A DNA stretch of 60,000 bases from Tubulanus polymorphus (GCF_964204645.1 NC_134036.1:8420704-8480703), one strand, 5' to 3'; shown: positions 1 through 11,884, numbered from the stretch's first letter. Numbers and translations: made by a program. Notes: a model not told the origin generated them from the sequence alone.

Positions 1-333
1 TACAATAACAGAGGATTTCATGAATAGTAGGAATTAAAATCGCAATCATCACTCAATATTAATAGATGTTTAGCGATTAAAAGATATATTTGATTAATGC
101 AATTTCAGATTAATATTACGTACTTATATTCAGAGAAATTTCAATACAATTAATTTGCAACATTGTTCTTATTTTGATTCATCTCCTACACTGTTGTATA
201 CATTTGTTCGTCTGAATTGGCAATATGGCCGATCGGTATTCATCATCCTCATCAACTGAATCACCACGGTCCTTATACACGGTGGTTGGGGCTAAACTAA
301 GTATTTTAATTTAGAACTCATTCATGCTTTTAG
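1..333. other. Upstream or intronic DNA of the first cysteine-rich peptide gene
   Basis: No coding signal was recognised. The stretch ends in a splice acceptor (AG at 332-333) that opens the peptide exon at 334, so at least its right end is intron. The expected signal-peptide exon was not found here and probably lies outside the window. Confidence 0.5.
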
Positions 334-422
334 GATATGACAGCTGCAAGGGAAACAATAATATGTGTGGCGATAATAATGAGTGTTGCAGTAACAATTG
401 TAGTGGCGGAGTTTGTTCCTAA
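334..422 (+). CDS. Terminal exon of a small knottin-like cysteine-rich secreted peptide (partial gene)
   Basis: After an acceptor AG at 332-333 a short frame (intron phase 1) runs to TAA at 420-422. It encodes about 29 residues with six cysteines spaced C-x6-C-x5-CC-x3-C-x4-C, the classic inhibitor-cystine-knot pattern found in many secreted invertebrate peptides, including ion-channel toxins, antimicrobial peptides and housekeeping knottins. The signal-peptide exon is not visible upstream. An AATAAA lies at 599-604. The 3' flank (about 480-640) matches the flank of the second peptide gene at 18496-18956, and both products end in Cys-Ser-stop, which supports paralogy. Secretion is inferred from the paralogue; activity is unknown. 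The exon is short, so chance is not excluded, but the exact cysteine framework, acceptor, phase and shared flank argue for a real gene. Confidence 0.6.
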
Positions 423-598
423 TCGTTCGTGATATTGGTTAACTATCGGATATACTTGTGGTGGTTTAGGAAATATCCGATAACGAGACTAAACCCAAGT
501 CAGCTTACTGACTGACTCAGCCTTGTGCGTTAAGAAAAAGCTCGAATTGAATTGATATTTGTAATTCAGTCGTTAAATGATGTGTTTTAAATACGTTT

Positions 599-604
599 AA
601 TAAA
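599..604 (+). promoter_or_regulatory. Polyadenylation signal AATAAA of the first cysteine-rich peptide gene
   Basis: AATAAA lies 177 bp after the stop. The surrounding sequence aligns with the region around the AATAAA at 19106-19111 behind the second peptide gene, so the signal is shared between paralogues. Confidence 0.5.
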
Positions 605-1126
605 TTTGTGAGCTAAAAATAAATCAATGATCGGGTTGTTACCAAAAATGATCCGCGGATGATGATTTCCAAATGATTAATATAACAGTGTGTGCGTCAG
701 TGAGGACTTCATCAATTGTCATTTCCTGTTCCGGTCTGTACTCTTATGCTGAATAACAAACTCAGAAAATACACACAATGCTATTCTGCTATTTTATATG
801 GTTTTCTCAATGCCACACGTGCGGACTTATGGTGCCATGTTTATTTTGGGAATACATGCGCGGGTCTTCAAATGATAATGGGTGATTCAAATAATTACAC
901 GGTATATAATCATCAAACGAAATCGTAACAGAAATACACTACCTACCTTCCCTGCAACTGCTCCGTTAAAAACAAATCAATTTAACAAACAAAATTGCAC
1001 ACTAATAAACTGCAGTTGTCAGTTTGCGCAAGAATCGCGGGCTGAGCCAACTATAATGAAATCATGAGTTTACACAGGTCAGACCGCCGTCCATCTGAAT
1101 ACAATCATGTCGAACAAATAAAATAA

Positions 1127-1326
1127 NNNNNNNNNNNNNNNNNNNNNNNNNNNNNNNNNNNNNNNNNNNNNNNNNNNNNNNNNNNNNNNNNNNNNNNNNN
1201 NNNNNNNNNNNNNNNNNNNNNNNNNNNNNNNNNNNNNNNNNNNNNNNNNNNNNNNNNNNNNNNNNNNNNNNNNNNNNNNNNNNNNNNNNNNNNNNNNNNN
1301 NNNNNNNNNNNNNNNNNNNNNNNNNN
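1127..1326. other. Assembly gap, 200 N
   Basis: An uninterrupted run of 200 N, a conventional scaffolding gap size. The true distance across it is unknown, so linkage of the first peptide exon to the rest of the window depends on scaffolding. Confidence 0.95.
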
Positions 1327-3181
1327 ATAATAATTCAATTATTTTAACAAGACTTACAATCTACATCGACTTTTTTAGGTGCGGGAACTGTTATTCTCGA
1401 CTCGTTAAATTCCGGAAACGACGGAGAAATACCTATAGATAAGATTTCATGTTAATTAATGATAGTCCTGTTGCCAAACGATTGAATAGATCGAGCAGTA
1501 TGACGACATGACGACGTAACGTACCTGCAGCTGTACTATTAAACTGTCTTTTGAAGGACTGTCAGAATCTTGCATTTGTAAAGGACTAACGCAGTTCTCA
1601 AAGCTCACTTTTTTCGAAGATCTCTTCTCTGCAAAGACAAAATGGAGTGTAAGCTAACAAAGCAGCTTGAAATTAAGACAACTTACGTAGAGTTATTAGA
1701 TGTTAAGTTTATCAATTAGTAAAGTGATTGAGAAGTTAAGTTTATATGTCTTACCGGAATCTCGTGGTGACATCTTAAAACTGGTCATGGGTTTCTCCTT
1801 TCGTGTTGTTTCTAAAACAGAAAAAAAGAAAACTTGCTTTTTTTCTGTACACTTTTTTTCTTATTTGTTTCAGATTGAGAGTCGCCACTATATAAAACTT
1901 TCACGGTGTCTTATCAAAGCTTGGAAACTCTTCTTTTGACGAATGATTAAGTACATTTTCCTCGTCTGCCGCTGCAATGATCGAATTTTGTGAATTAAGG
2001 CATATATTCATCTGGTAAAAACTCTCACTAGATAATTTCAGAAATCATTTACAGAATCTTCGTTTCATACGGAGTTTGGTAAGTTCAAATTATGAACACT
2101 TACATGAGGTTGTTGAAATCATTTTCAAACGATTCTTTTCTATCAAAGGGACGAAATGGTTTGGTATCCACACATTTCCGTGCGACTCTCCAATTCTTGT
2201 CCACAATATATTTGGAGGTGATATTTTCCTATGGCATTCACGAGGAACCATTTCGGTATTTAGCAGTCTCACGTGCTGTTCCATCATACCATTCACAGGT
2301 GGATATACAGTTCGTATGTAGCGCCCAATTACTGTCGCCAATGCATGAATTGTTATTTGTGACGAATAGGCGTTATCAGTTGCTGCAGCCCTACATGTTT
2401 CCTCTATAGATGGCGATATTAATGCATATCCCCTGTTCTTTGCTTCTCGTTCATAGAACTTCGTGTTCCTATGCGAGTCACGTCGCTAAATATATTAGAT
2501 CTAGAGCTAAGTATATTAGATCTAGAGCTCCAGTGAGTTTCCAGTCGGTTCCCAGTCGGCTCCGGTCGGTTTCCAGTCGGTTCCGGTCGGCTCCAGTCGG
2601 TTCCAGTCGGCTCCAGTCGGTATTTAGTAGGGGCGCTCAAACATGTTGATTATGATTAGGCACATATTTCCATATTTGATAACATTCTATCCCAGTTGCT
2701 CCAGTAGAACAATATTTCATCTATTAAGCAAGACAGTCATAGATAAATGAAACTTTTGATGTCAAATTTAATGTATTAACAGTTCACATATAGAATTTTG
2801 ATGAGATGATACCCGCCATACACGCTATCAGTCACTAAAATTCCTTAAAAGCGCATACTAAGCATCAATGTATAAAAAAATTATTGTCATTATATGAGTT
2901 TAACGACATCAAAAATCAACAATCGAATTTCATTAGCTGAATGTCATACTGTTACCAGGCCACAGAAAGGTTTCAAGTTGTAGGACTACGCGGGGTGGGG
3001 GAAATGGGGGAAGGGGAGTATATTCAATGATTGGAAGCTTGCGGTTCACAGTAACCATAAACTACGAGATTTATCGGCAGGAGGAAGTCATTTTTTCATG
3101 AATTTCCAATTTCCAAACAAAATGTCCTACTTACAAAAAGATGCGAAGTGAATCAAAGTGGAAAAAATTTGAAATCAGTGG
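1327..3181. other. Non-coding stretch with a short minisatellite
   Basis: Apart from the simple repeat at 2487-2630, I see only short chance reading frames with no domain signature, plausible splice structure or signal peptide. Confidence 0.5.
2487..2630. repeat. Minisatellite: 21-bp duplication followed by (CCAGTCGGTT)n-like units
   Basis: A 21-bp unit containing TATATTAGATCTAGAG is duplicated at 2487-2528. It is followed directly by about nine variant copies of a 10-11 bp unit related to CCAGTCGGTT/CCGGTCGGCT. Open frames through it on both strands are serine/arginine-rich or proline/threonine-rich and are artefacts of the repeat. Confidence 0.85.
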
Positions 3182-4128
3182 CTATTTGATTGAACTTCTA
3201 CAGCGGATCTTCATACAGAAATATTCACGAATTTCTCGTCCCAGCAAAAGATATATGTAGAAATTTACCACATAGTTACACATTAGAAATTGTGTAAAAT
3301 GCCATATAGAAATTCTTTCTGTTCCGCAATGATTGGTAAAAATACAACAATAGTGGTTGGAAGTGTAAATAGTGCAAATGCGAGTGAAACTGTTACAAGC
3401 ATTATTGTTGTACGTTTTGATTTTGTATTTTTCTGAACAGACGAAACAATTTTTGAACCTCTGAATAACTGAACTATTATAATAGAATTTGATATTAGAA
3501 TAAACGATAATGGAAAAACGAAAGCGTAGACACCAAGTGGAGGAAGCAATTTCAGTTGTACAATTAATGTATAGTAACATCCGAAAAACTGGTCGTCAAA
3601 ATGTATGGACAAAACAGCGCGAAGTTGAACCAGCGCACTCACTGTAGTAATTATCAATATAGTAAATCTAGCAAATCTAGGTGAACAAATCAATCGCGAT
3701 GTGAACGGGAAGAAAACAACCGCCGCACGTTCTACAGACACCGCTACCAATAACCATGAACTGCTAGAAGTGGCCACTGCCATCCACATTTCATATATCT
3801 TACAACTGATCAGTGAATTCATGATGAATATAGGATTGGTGTTTAGATTCAATAGAATAAACTGTAAAACAGGCATCAGTGTAAAATTTATGCAGTACAA
3901 GAAATCACAGACTGACAAAATGACAAGATAGTTAGCGTAAGATAAACTGCGGAATTTGCGACTTGTCATTATGAGAAAAGTAGCCGAATTTCCAAAGACT
4001 CCAAACAGAAACACGATCGGCAGAATGACCAACGACACAGTACGGTAAGTTGCAGACCTGTTCTCCACCGACATTAGAACGATGTAACTGCTATACGTTC
4101 GACCTATTTGTACCTTAGTTGAATTCAT
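3182..4128 (-). pseudogene. Class A peptide-receptor-like GPCR with a frameshift before TM7
   Basis: The frame 4128-3283 encodes 281 residues starting MNSTKV with N-glycosylation sites (NST, NRS). TM1 carries the GN motif, TM2 a conserved Asp (SVCDF), TM3 an ERA triplet in place of DRY, with one extracellular Cys before TM3 and another in loop 2. TM5 has the conserved Pro, and TM6 has LFTLP in place of CWxP. The frame stops just after TM6. A segment that looks exactly like TM7 and the cytoplasmic tail (NYVVNFYIYLLLGREIREYF) continues in a neighbouring frame to a stop at 3182-3184. A single-base deletion near 3284-3300 explains both. The family resembles invertebrate neuropeptide (FMRFamide-type) or orphan chemosensory receptors. 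It is intronless. It is either a recent pseudogene or an assembly indel; without TM7 the product would not be a normal receptor. Confidence 0.75.
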
Positions 4129-4240
4129 GATTCACGAGAATTAACTCTGTTCGGTATGCCCTAGACCTGTTCACTACAGGCATTATAGCAATGTAACTGT
4201 TAAACTGCGTCTGAGTTGAATTCATGATTCGATTAAGTGT
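4129..4240 (-). repeat. Partial tandem copy of the GPCR 5' end
   Basis: About 90 bp immediately upstream of the GPCR start repeats its first codons in the same orientation: MNST, then a variable stretch, SYI, then VxNRSxxYRT, matching the receptor N-terminus. Both units begin with the same 13-base GAATTCATGATTC/TGAATTCATGATT context. The extra copy does not continue into TM1. It is a remnant of a small tandem duplication, or it leaves a choice between two start regions. Confidence 0.7.
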
Positions 4241-4315
4241 CAGAGGTGTGTGGACTGATTGTATCAATAGACTGACGCTACGTGCCAGCCATGGCGTATA
4301 TTCATTTACGCACAC

Positions 4316-4825
4316 AATTTATTGTTCGCATCAAATGAAAAACCAATTCTCAGAAATCTGACTGAAAATATCATTAACCCGTTAGCACTCAATAAACCAC
4401 CCGAATTTGCCCGGCACTTTTTTCGTATGCTGCACGAAAACGGTTATAGTGGGACTCGAGCCCAATAGCTTATGATAAACTAGACACCTAAGTTCTTGAA
4501 AAACAGAACAACTGAAGATAATTTATTACCTAGACACCTAAGTTCTTGAAATACCGAACGGAAATCAACATCCTCCTCATCAAATCTTACATCATATGAA
4601 AACCTTGACTATGTACTAAAAAATAACACTAACTTGTTACGTATGGAAATCGAGATCTCGAATAGAACTCTGCTCCCCTGACTGCGGACCTTGATGTAGA
4701 AAGAAGCGGCATTCTTTAAAGTCCGATTTCCCACTCAACTATTGGCAAGAAGCAGCAGTAATTGGAAAATAGCGTTTTCATATCAGAGTACGAGAGTACG
4801 ACAAATTACTCATCACCACTAGTAA
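4316..4825. other. Non-coding stretch with a short direct repeat
   Basis: No gene is recognised. A roughly 25-bp segment, ACTAGACACCTAAGTTCTTG, is followed by a near repeat about 50 bp later (around 4478-4500 and 4529-4550). Confidence 0.5.
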
Positions 4826-5355
4826 TTTTTTTTCCTTATAAATGGGAGACTGTGAGTACCAGACAGAAAAAAATTGATGTTAATAAAAATCAATATTGTT
4901 GTCCATATTGAAAAAATACATCGATAAATCTAATAGATATCATCATGAAAAAAAGCAAATCATAAGAAATTTTTTATAGATTTTGAAACATCAGGAAATT
5001 CAAATGAAAGAATAGAACAATTAGAAAATATGAAAAAGATGAAATTAAATGTAATGTTTGTAATGAATTTATCACAAAAACACCAACAAAATTTAAATAA
5101 AAATATTTTAGGAACAGAATATTTTGATGATAAACCTCAACAATTAAAAAACCAGCTTCAAAAAGTAAATCTATTTCAAATAAACCTTATACGGAAAATG
5201 TTAGAAATTATATCCATTCACTTGAAATAAAAGATACAATTGGGATTTTAGAAACATTACGTAGTAAAATTCGTCATGCAGCTATTATATTCAGATTTTT
5301 TAAAGGTACAACAATAGAAGATTATAGCAAACATATTAAAATAATTGAAAAAATA

Positions 5356-5643
5356 ATGGACTATATTACAGATGTTGAATATCCAAAAATTAGTATTTGT
5401 GGAAAAGTAAGTTTTATAAAATCAGAAGAAAAAATGGAGTATAATACTCAAACATATTCTGGAGAAATAATTTCAAAAGCACAAATAAAAGAGAAATTAG
5501 AAAAAATATTTAATGAATTTAAACGTCATGTTGAAGAAAGATATTTTGAGGGTTTACCATTGAATGAAAGTATATTTTTAGATTTAAATATTTATAATAC
5601 AAAAAGGAATGAAGCATCAAAAGTAATACAATGTTTAAAATGA
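5356..5643 (+). pseudogene. Longest open fragment of the virus-like polymerase-associated protein
   Basis: A 95-codon open piece rich in Lys, Glu and Ile, predicted helical, belonging to the N-terminal region of the protein family that in intact elements leads into the endonuclease and polymerase domains. It is interrupted at both ends by in-frame stops. Its first part is repeated in degenerate form at about 6735-6820. Confidence 0.6.
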
Positions 5644-6279
5644 TTCAAAATTTTTAACAGAAAAGGATATTAAAGCATCATCTTATATTAAATTACCATT
5701 TACAACAAAAGCAGTAATAAATCTTAAAAATTAAGATAATAAATGTTTTCTATGGTCAATTATTAGTTGTTTACACCCAACAGAAGATATTACGCATAGT
5801 TTTAGAATAACTGATTATCGGAAATATGAAACATTATATAAAGTTGATCAATATCCAGTAACTATAGAAATGATTCCTATAATAGATAAAGTTAATAATC
5901 TAAAAATAAATGTATTCGAGTTAATGCAATTACCAGAGACAAAAGGTGAAAATATTAAAGATTATACATTAGAAGCTTTATATTTAACGGAATATTATGA
6001 TGATGAAAATTTTATAGATTTATTATATTACAAAAAAGATTAAAATGAACATTATATGTGGTTAAAACAAATTGATTTATTCTTTAAAACAGAAAGTAAT
6101 TTCAACGGTCATCATAAAATTTATCTATGTAGAAAATGTTTGTCTTAATCTATGACGGAGAATGCATCATTAAAACATAAAGAATTATGTGAAAATAAAG
6201 ATTTTTGTAAATTAATAATGCCAACAGAAAAAGATTATAAGTTGAAATTTACTAATCATAAATTTAAAAATATACTTCC

Positions 6280-7060
6280 ATAGTACAGTAACTTATGGGG
6301 ATTTTGAATCGTTAAATAAAGAATTAACTGTTCAAAAAAGAAAATAGAAAAGAAATATTCAACAAAAAGCAAATTTTAAAATAAATGGATAATAGAAATG
6401 AATTAAACAAAGATACAATTAAAGACCCCCCTCCCCCAATTATAAATACATTTTAAAAAGTTCATCAAAGAGCTGCTGCTTATGGAATTTATATAAAATC
6501 AAATTATCCTGAATCAAAAAACCAGCTTCAAAAAGTAAATCTATTTCAAATAAACCTTATACGGAAAATGTTAGAAATTATATCCATTCACTAGAAATAA
6601 AAGATACAATTGGAATTTTAGAAACATTAAAAAACAGTAAAATTCGTCATGCAGCTATTATTTTCAGATTTTTTAAAGGTACAACAATGGAAGATTATAG
6701 CAAACATATTAAAATAATTGAATGATTATGGACTTTATTACAGATGTTGAATATCCAAAAATTAGTATTTTTGCAAAAGTAAGTTTTATAAAATCAGAAG
6801 AAAAATTGGAGTATAATACTTCCATACTTCCATAGTACAGTAAATTATGGGGATTTTGAATCGTTAAATAAGAATAAACTGTTCAAAAAAAGAAAATAGA
6901 AAAGAAATATACAACAAAAAGCAAATTTTAAAATAAATGGATAAAGGAAATGAATTAAACAAAGATACAATTCAAGACCCCCCCCCTCCCCCAATTATAA
7001 ATACAATTTAAAAAGTTCATCAAAGAGCTGCTGCTTATGGAATTTATATAAAATCAAATT
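6280..7060 (+). repeat. Internal duplication inside the virus-like element
   Basis: The sequence around 5147-5450 reappears at about 6520-6820, and the sequence around 6284-6500 (including the run GACCCCCCTCCCCCAATTAT) reappears at about 6833-7060. The order a, b, a-prime, b-prime shows that a segment of the decaying element was tandemly duplicated with an internal deletion. Confidence 0.75.
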
Positions 7061-8545
7061 ATCCTGAATGAAAGTCAATACATTTCTTTTAGAGGGGAAG
7101 ATGTAGTAAACGATTTTTGTAGTAAAATAATTGAGCTAGAAAGAGATTTTGCACAATTAATAAATACAAATAAAAAAATATTTATGACTTAAGAAGATGA
7201 AGTTGATTTTAATTATGCAACTCATTGTCGTTATTGTGAAAAACGTTTTCATTCATTTGATAAAAAAGGTAAAGATCATGATCATTTGAATTCAAAATAT
7301 CGTGGAGCTGCTCATGGAGATTGTTATTTGCAAGCAAAAAGAGCTAATTTCGTAACAATATTATTTCATAATGTATTAGGCTATGATACCCATCTATTTA
7401 TAAAACAATTATCACGGAAATTAGGCGCAATTAATCAAGAAATAGAATAATATAATGCTATAAGTGATGCAAATGTTAGAAAAATATGATTTTAATCTAT
7501 AAGACATCTGAAAATTACATTTCATTTCATTTTGGTTGTTTGAGATTTTTAGATTCTTATAGATTTTAAGCAAGTTCATTAGATAATTTAGCAAACAGTT
7601 TAGTTGATAATGATTTTATAATTACTTAACATTATTATCCAAATGAACAAGATTTTAAATTATTGATATAAAGGTGCAATTCCTTATTTATTTTATAAAA
7701 CAAACGGTGATTTTAATGTAACAGAATTATTAAAAGAAACATTTTACGATCAATTAAAAATGATAAAATTGCGCAGAATAAAATGTTTAGAGATCAAAAA
7801 ATTTTACTTTAGAAGATTTATTATCTAAAGCAAATGAATTAAAACAATCAAAATCTGATTAAGATCATCAAGTAATTGATGAAACTGAATATAGATCGAA
7901 AGAATTACGTTTAGAAAAAGAAATTGATGATTTAAAATATAATTTATAATTACAGGAAGAAGAAAAAGATTTATTATTAAAATCATATGATTATAATATC
8001 AATAGATTAAAAGTTATTTTTAAAGATTTGTTAATAAAACCAAATTCTGAAATATCTTTAAAAGAAAAAATAAAATTATCTGAATTAGAAGGTATCACAA
8101 TTCTTTCAATTCTAACAGCTGTAACTGATATTTACAGCAATAGGTTTAGCTATATCAAATTCATTAAAATCTACACCGAACCCTAATAAACCGGATAGAC
8201 CTCCAAGTTATAATTCTACACAAGATGAAGTTAAAGATGGTTTTAAAAATTAGCAAAATATGTATGGGAACTATCTAAAATCTGCTGCAGCATTACCCGG
8301 AATTATTGCAACAATTGTTAGTTTTGTTTTAAAGTCTGCAGAAAATATTATTAGCTTTGCTGCTGAACATATAATATTGTTTTTAATAACAGTTGTTAGC
8401 GCAAATATTTTGGATTCGTGAATATGATAAAAAATAAATAAGTAATTTTATTTCTTAATAAATGGCTAGTGGAAGTTATAAAAATCCTTCTAAGAATTCT
8501 AGAATATCTAATGCAATTAAAGCAGAAAGATCTCATCATATAATT

Positions 8546-10218
8546 ATGTTTATGTAATTTAAGGTGAGAATCCGTTAACCAGGGAATGTTTTACATGATT
8601 TCTTGAGTACATAAGGAAGCAAATGAGTACTCGGTGAAGCAATGATAATTGTTGGTTACCCGGTATTTACGGTCTTCATGCCTAAATTTAGCTAGCTTTT
8701 TTTTGGGGGGGGGGGGGGTTACGCCTATAATAGATTAAAGCCCTAAATGTAGTGTGTAGAGCCAGTGGAAAGCCAAAGTAGTTGTTAGTAAGGGGCAGGT
8801 TTACACGTACGCCAATTTTTGGAATACTTTCATTCTAGCTATTATTCGTGGAATGAACTAGTCACTATGATCTTCAATTCCTTTGGCTTTGTAGATTCTT
8901 GCAGCTGGTGGAAATAAATTTAAACTACAGTATGCAAGTGTACGATTCAGGTCAAACTTTTTGTCATCGTCGTAACTTAGGCGCAACAGTCTCATATGCT
9001 GTAACTACTTGACGTTTCACGTAATTTGTTTTATTTCTAGTGCGATGTACATGCAGAATTGAATTCATTGTTATTATGGGATGATAATTCATGGGCGTCG
9101 AGAGTCATGCGACTTACCCTTGATATGAAGCTTTTTGAGGTTTATCAGACTTGTTTTGGAGTAAACTGAATAGCCCTTAAAATACCAATTCCACATGGCT
9201 TAATGGTGTCTATGCTCTGCGATACAGTAGTTATAGATTTTTCACGACAAACGCACGATTTAATTTGGTATTCTAAGATTTCTATCATACTTTCTTTCGC
9301 TCCTCTATGATATTAATTATTATGAGTAATTATTACATTTAATTGCTTAATCATAGGCAGGAAGAGGTTAGATGGCATGGAAATCGACTGTGGCTGGCTA
9401 ATTGGCGCGCGTAGATAAAGCGTTGAGGTTTCAAAAGGTGTCACCAAAATGCTTGTATCATCAGGGGTAGACAAATTATCTGAAGATAAATGAAAATTCC
9501 ACCTTGTTGATCGTCAGTTGATTTTGCTCCAATTATTTCGTCTGGATAAATCGACACATAATTCATTTCAAAATCTGTGTTCAGTAGAATTTCATACAAT
9601 AGAATAAGAATCTATTTGACTAATTTTTTACTAATGTATTCAGGAGTGAATTTTAATTGATCTAAAAACCAGAGAAAGCATTCTTCAAAAATTTAGAAAA
9701 TCCTTGACTCATAATCAAATTCTGTGAAGTCAGTTAAGCTCGAATCAAGGTCTTTTACTCGAATCAAGCCGAGGGCTCTTGTGGCTAAAATTCAATTCCT
9801 CATTGTCCTATAATGCCGAGTACGACCGAGTTTACACACTGAAAAATGTTGGGCTGTGTAAGGGTAATTTGCAAAGTCAGCAATATCACGACCGCCCTTC
9901 CCGCTGCAACTGAGACGTAAACAAGTTAGACTGTATTGCTTCGATGCTTTGATAAACAGACTCCTAAGCAAGATGACCTGCCATACTAAATCTATTGTTT
10001 ATTAAAATACTTCAATTTCAAAATTAGGATAGGAAAAAGTGAACAATTAGTGTGTTCGCATGAATTCTCCCGGAAATTTTTCTTTTTCTCGGCACAACCT
10101 GCCTCGTCATGAGACTTTTTCAAGTTGATGCAACTGCCACCAGGGGACCATATCTTCGAAATCCCCAAAGCCGACTTTGGCTAGACTTGTTACATCAGTA
10201 CTTTTTACGTGGTAGCCC
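8546..10218. other. Non-coding stretch with a poly-T/poly-G run
   Basis: No gene is recognised. A homopolymer junction of T followed by about 14 G lies near 8698-8717. The remainder is AT-rich intergenic sequence without domain-bearing frames. Confidence 0.5.
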
Positions 10219-10398
10219 TTATGGATCCACATAGTCAGCATAATGTTGACCCCGTGGCGCGTCTTGGAAATAGTCATATGTTATGGATGGATTAGAAATA
10301 TTGCGCGCGTCATATGAACCAGTTAGGCAGAAACGCGTTATCGCTGCTACACAGCTGTTGTTGATTGTATTTTTTCTCGACAACAATATGCAGCACAT
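10219..10398 (-). CDS. Possible small single-exon ORF behind a TATA-like box
   Basis: Reading the minus strand, ATG at 10398 opens 59 codons to TAA at 10219-10221. About 50 bp upstream is TATATAAA (minus strand, about 10448-10455), so a core promoter is conceivable. The product begins MCCILLSRK, has four cysteines and no clear signal peptide or domain, and I do not recognise it. The frame stays open upstream of the ATG, and a plus-strand frame overlaps it, so this could be chance. Confidence 0.15.
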   Translation of the reverse strand: MCCILLSRKNTINNSCVAAITRFCLTGSYDARNISNPSITYDYFQDAPRGQHYADYVDP

Positions 10399-10865
10399 TT
10401 GTGTACTCAGATGACTATACAGTCTTACGCTAAGAACCCGTCGTATGTTTATATACCCCACAATGAACAGGTATCCCGTAACAGTGAGTTGATACTTACG
10501 TTTTGCCGTCCATTGATATCGGTTCACACGTTTAATCGACTCGTATCTCTATACGGCAATGCAGCCAGTGCATTCGGCTTCAGAAATATTCAGTTCAATC
10601 ACTCAATGTTTAGTAAATGTATTGTCGAGTTCATCTCGTGATTGAAGTCTTTGAGTGCAACAGGTGCACTAAACTATAGATCTCTGGTGTGTTTATGCTA
10701 CGAGCAATTATCTCAGGTTGAGATTATAGCTCGTAGGTTACAAAACGACAGTGCTTTTATAACGTTGAATCGTGAAAAGTAAGCAAGACTGGTCTTTAGC
10801 AAAATGCTGTGGAATGGAAAAAATATAATAGTCGATATTGAAATGGGGTTTTCTAGTAAATGTTA

Positions 10866-11140
10866 GAAAACAAGGACCGTATATCTTAAACCGCGCGTGT
10901 AAGAAACCGCAATATTTATTAATTGTAAAATATCTAAGTAAATATCTAAAGCTATATTTCCAATTTTCACAGAGGTTAAAAAGGGTTATTTGCAGTTTAA
11001 GCCTGCGTTGCATTTTTTTAAATATCTTTCCTGACGACTGATCTGTACCCGCTTGAGTTTGAGATTACGCGCAAAAGGGGTCTCCCACTGCGCACCGCCA
11101 TTTCACTGAACATTGAGATTTGTGAAAAGAAATCGCAAAA
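10866..11140. repeat. Left arm of a large inverted repeat
   Basis: About 270 bp that reappears in reverse complement at about 11885-12158 with scattered mismatches and small indels. The best-conserved block is about 80 bp containing CTGATCTGTACCCGCTTGAG, nearly identical in both arms. With a spacer of about 745 bp this looks like a fold-back or MITE-type DNA element, or an inverted segmental duplication. No transposase is visible between the arms. Confidence 0.85.
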
Positions 11141-11884
11141 ATAAGATTTTATACTGGTTTGTAATTATCAATATTGCTTCTGATGGTTATATATTACCTT
11201 TATTTTCGTATGGTTGAAAATGGACTTTAAGTGCTTTGATGAATTCGAGTTTTGTAGCGTTGGGAAATTAAAGGATTTCTTGTAAGAGTGGGGACTTTCT
11301 GTGTTGGTTGCAAATGTGGCCTAGTTGAGAACCTAATTTGCGTTTCAACCGAATGTACCACTCATGGTTGGACACTAAAAAAAATCTAAGTTTTTATATA
11401 TTTTTGAATATGCGGCGCAGCTGAAAGTTGCCAAACATGATGTTGACCCCCTAAAACAGAATATCAAATGGGGGACAGATATGGACCCCTCTAAATATTA
11501 TATTGGAATTTTATATCAGTAAGGTTTTCTGGTCGATGTTTTCCAGCAAGAAGGTTGTGATTCGTTAAATAAATTCATCGTATGATCCCAGAATGAGGGA
11601 TTATGGGAGAGAGATATGTGTTAAATATGTCCTAAGCGTTTAAATTGATTGGCGCATTTCACCATCGACTCTAAAACGTTTGATTTCACCGAACACAAAA
11701 TCGGCGCTAGGCTGGACGGGCTGTATACGACAATTCCTCAACTGGGCCGTTCACACTTCAATAGCGGGACAAACCGGATCCCGAAACCAGATTTAACGAA
11801 TTGCCCCCGCCAAAATACGGTACAAACAAGATATGGATTATCATCTCAAAATATCCCCATGGAAAATGTGAAAAAATCAAATTG

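Larger units (their letters stand above)
4826..8545 (+). mobile_element. Decayed Polinton/adintovirus-like element with protein-primed DNA polymerase B remnants
   Basis: This block is far more AT-rich than its surroundings and carries pieces of one protein family broken by many stops and frameshifts. In order: a C2H2-finger-like start (near 4880-4960); a coiled, Lys/Glu-rich segment, longest intact piece 5356-5643; a region with the signature NLKN.DNKCFLWSI (near 5720-5770); an atypical zinc-finger pair (YLCRKCL then HKELC, near 6120-6190); an HNH/recombination-endonuclease-VII-like motif CRYCEKRF...KDHDHLNSKYRGAAHGDC (near 7230-7330); then HNVLGYDTHLF and a FLDSYRF exonuclease-type motif typical of protein-primed family B polymerases. 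The tail (about 8095-8420) encodes a Pro-rich stretch and two hydrophobic segments, then a new start at 8461. No intact gene remains. Terminal repeats were not found, so the ends are approximate. Polinton/Maverick versus related virus-like elements cannot be separated by eye. Confidence 0.72.

Noticed and set aside
1105-1338. Minus-strand open frame of 77 codons
   Set aside because: It consists almost entirely of N from the assembly gap.
2076-2409. Overlapping frames of 81-105 codons on both strands
   Set aside because: They overlap each other, have no domain, signal peptide or splice support, and run into the minisatellite.
8698-8717. Poly-G run as a quadruplex regulatory element
   Set aside because: It is a single homopolymer run next to poly-T with no spaced G-tracts and no nearby gene.
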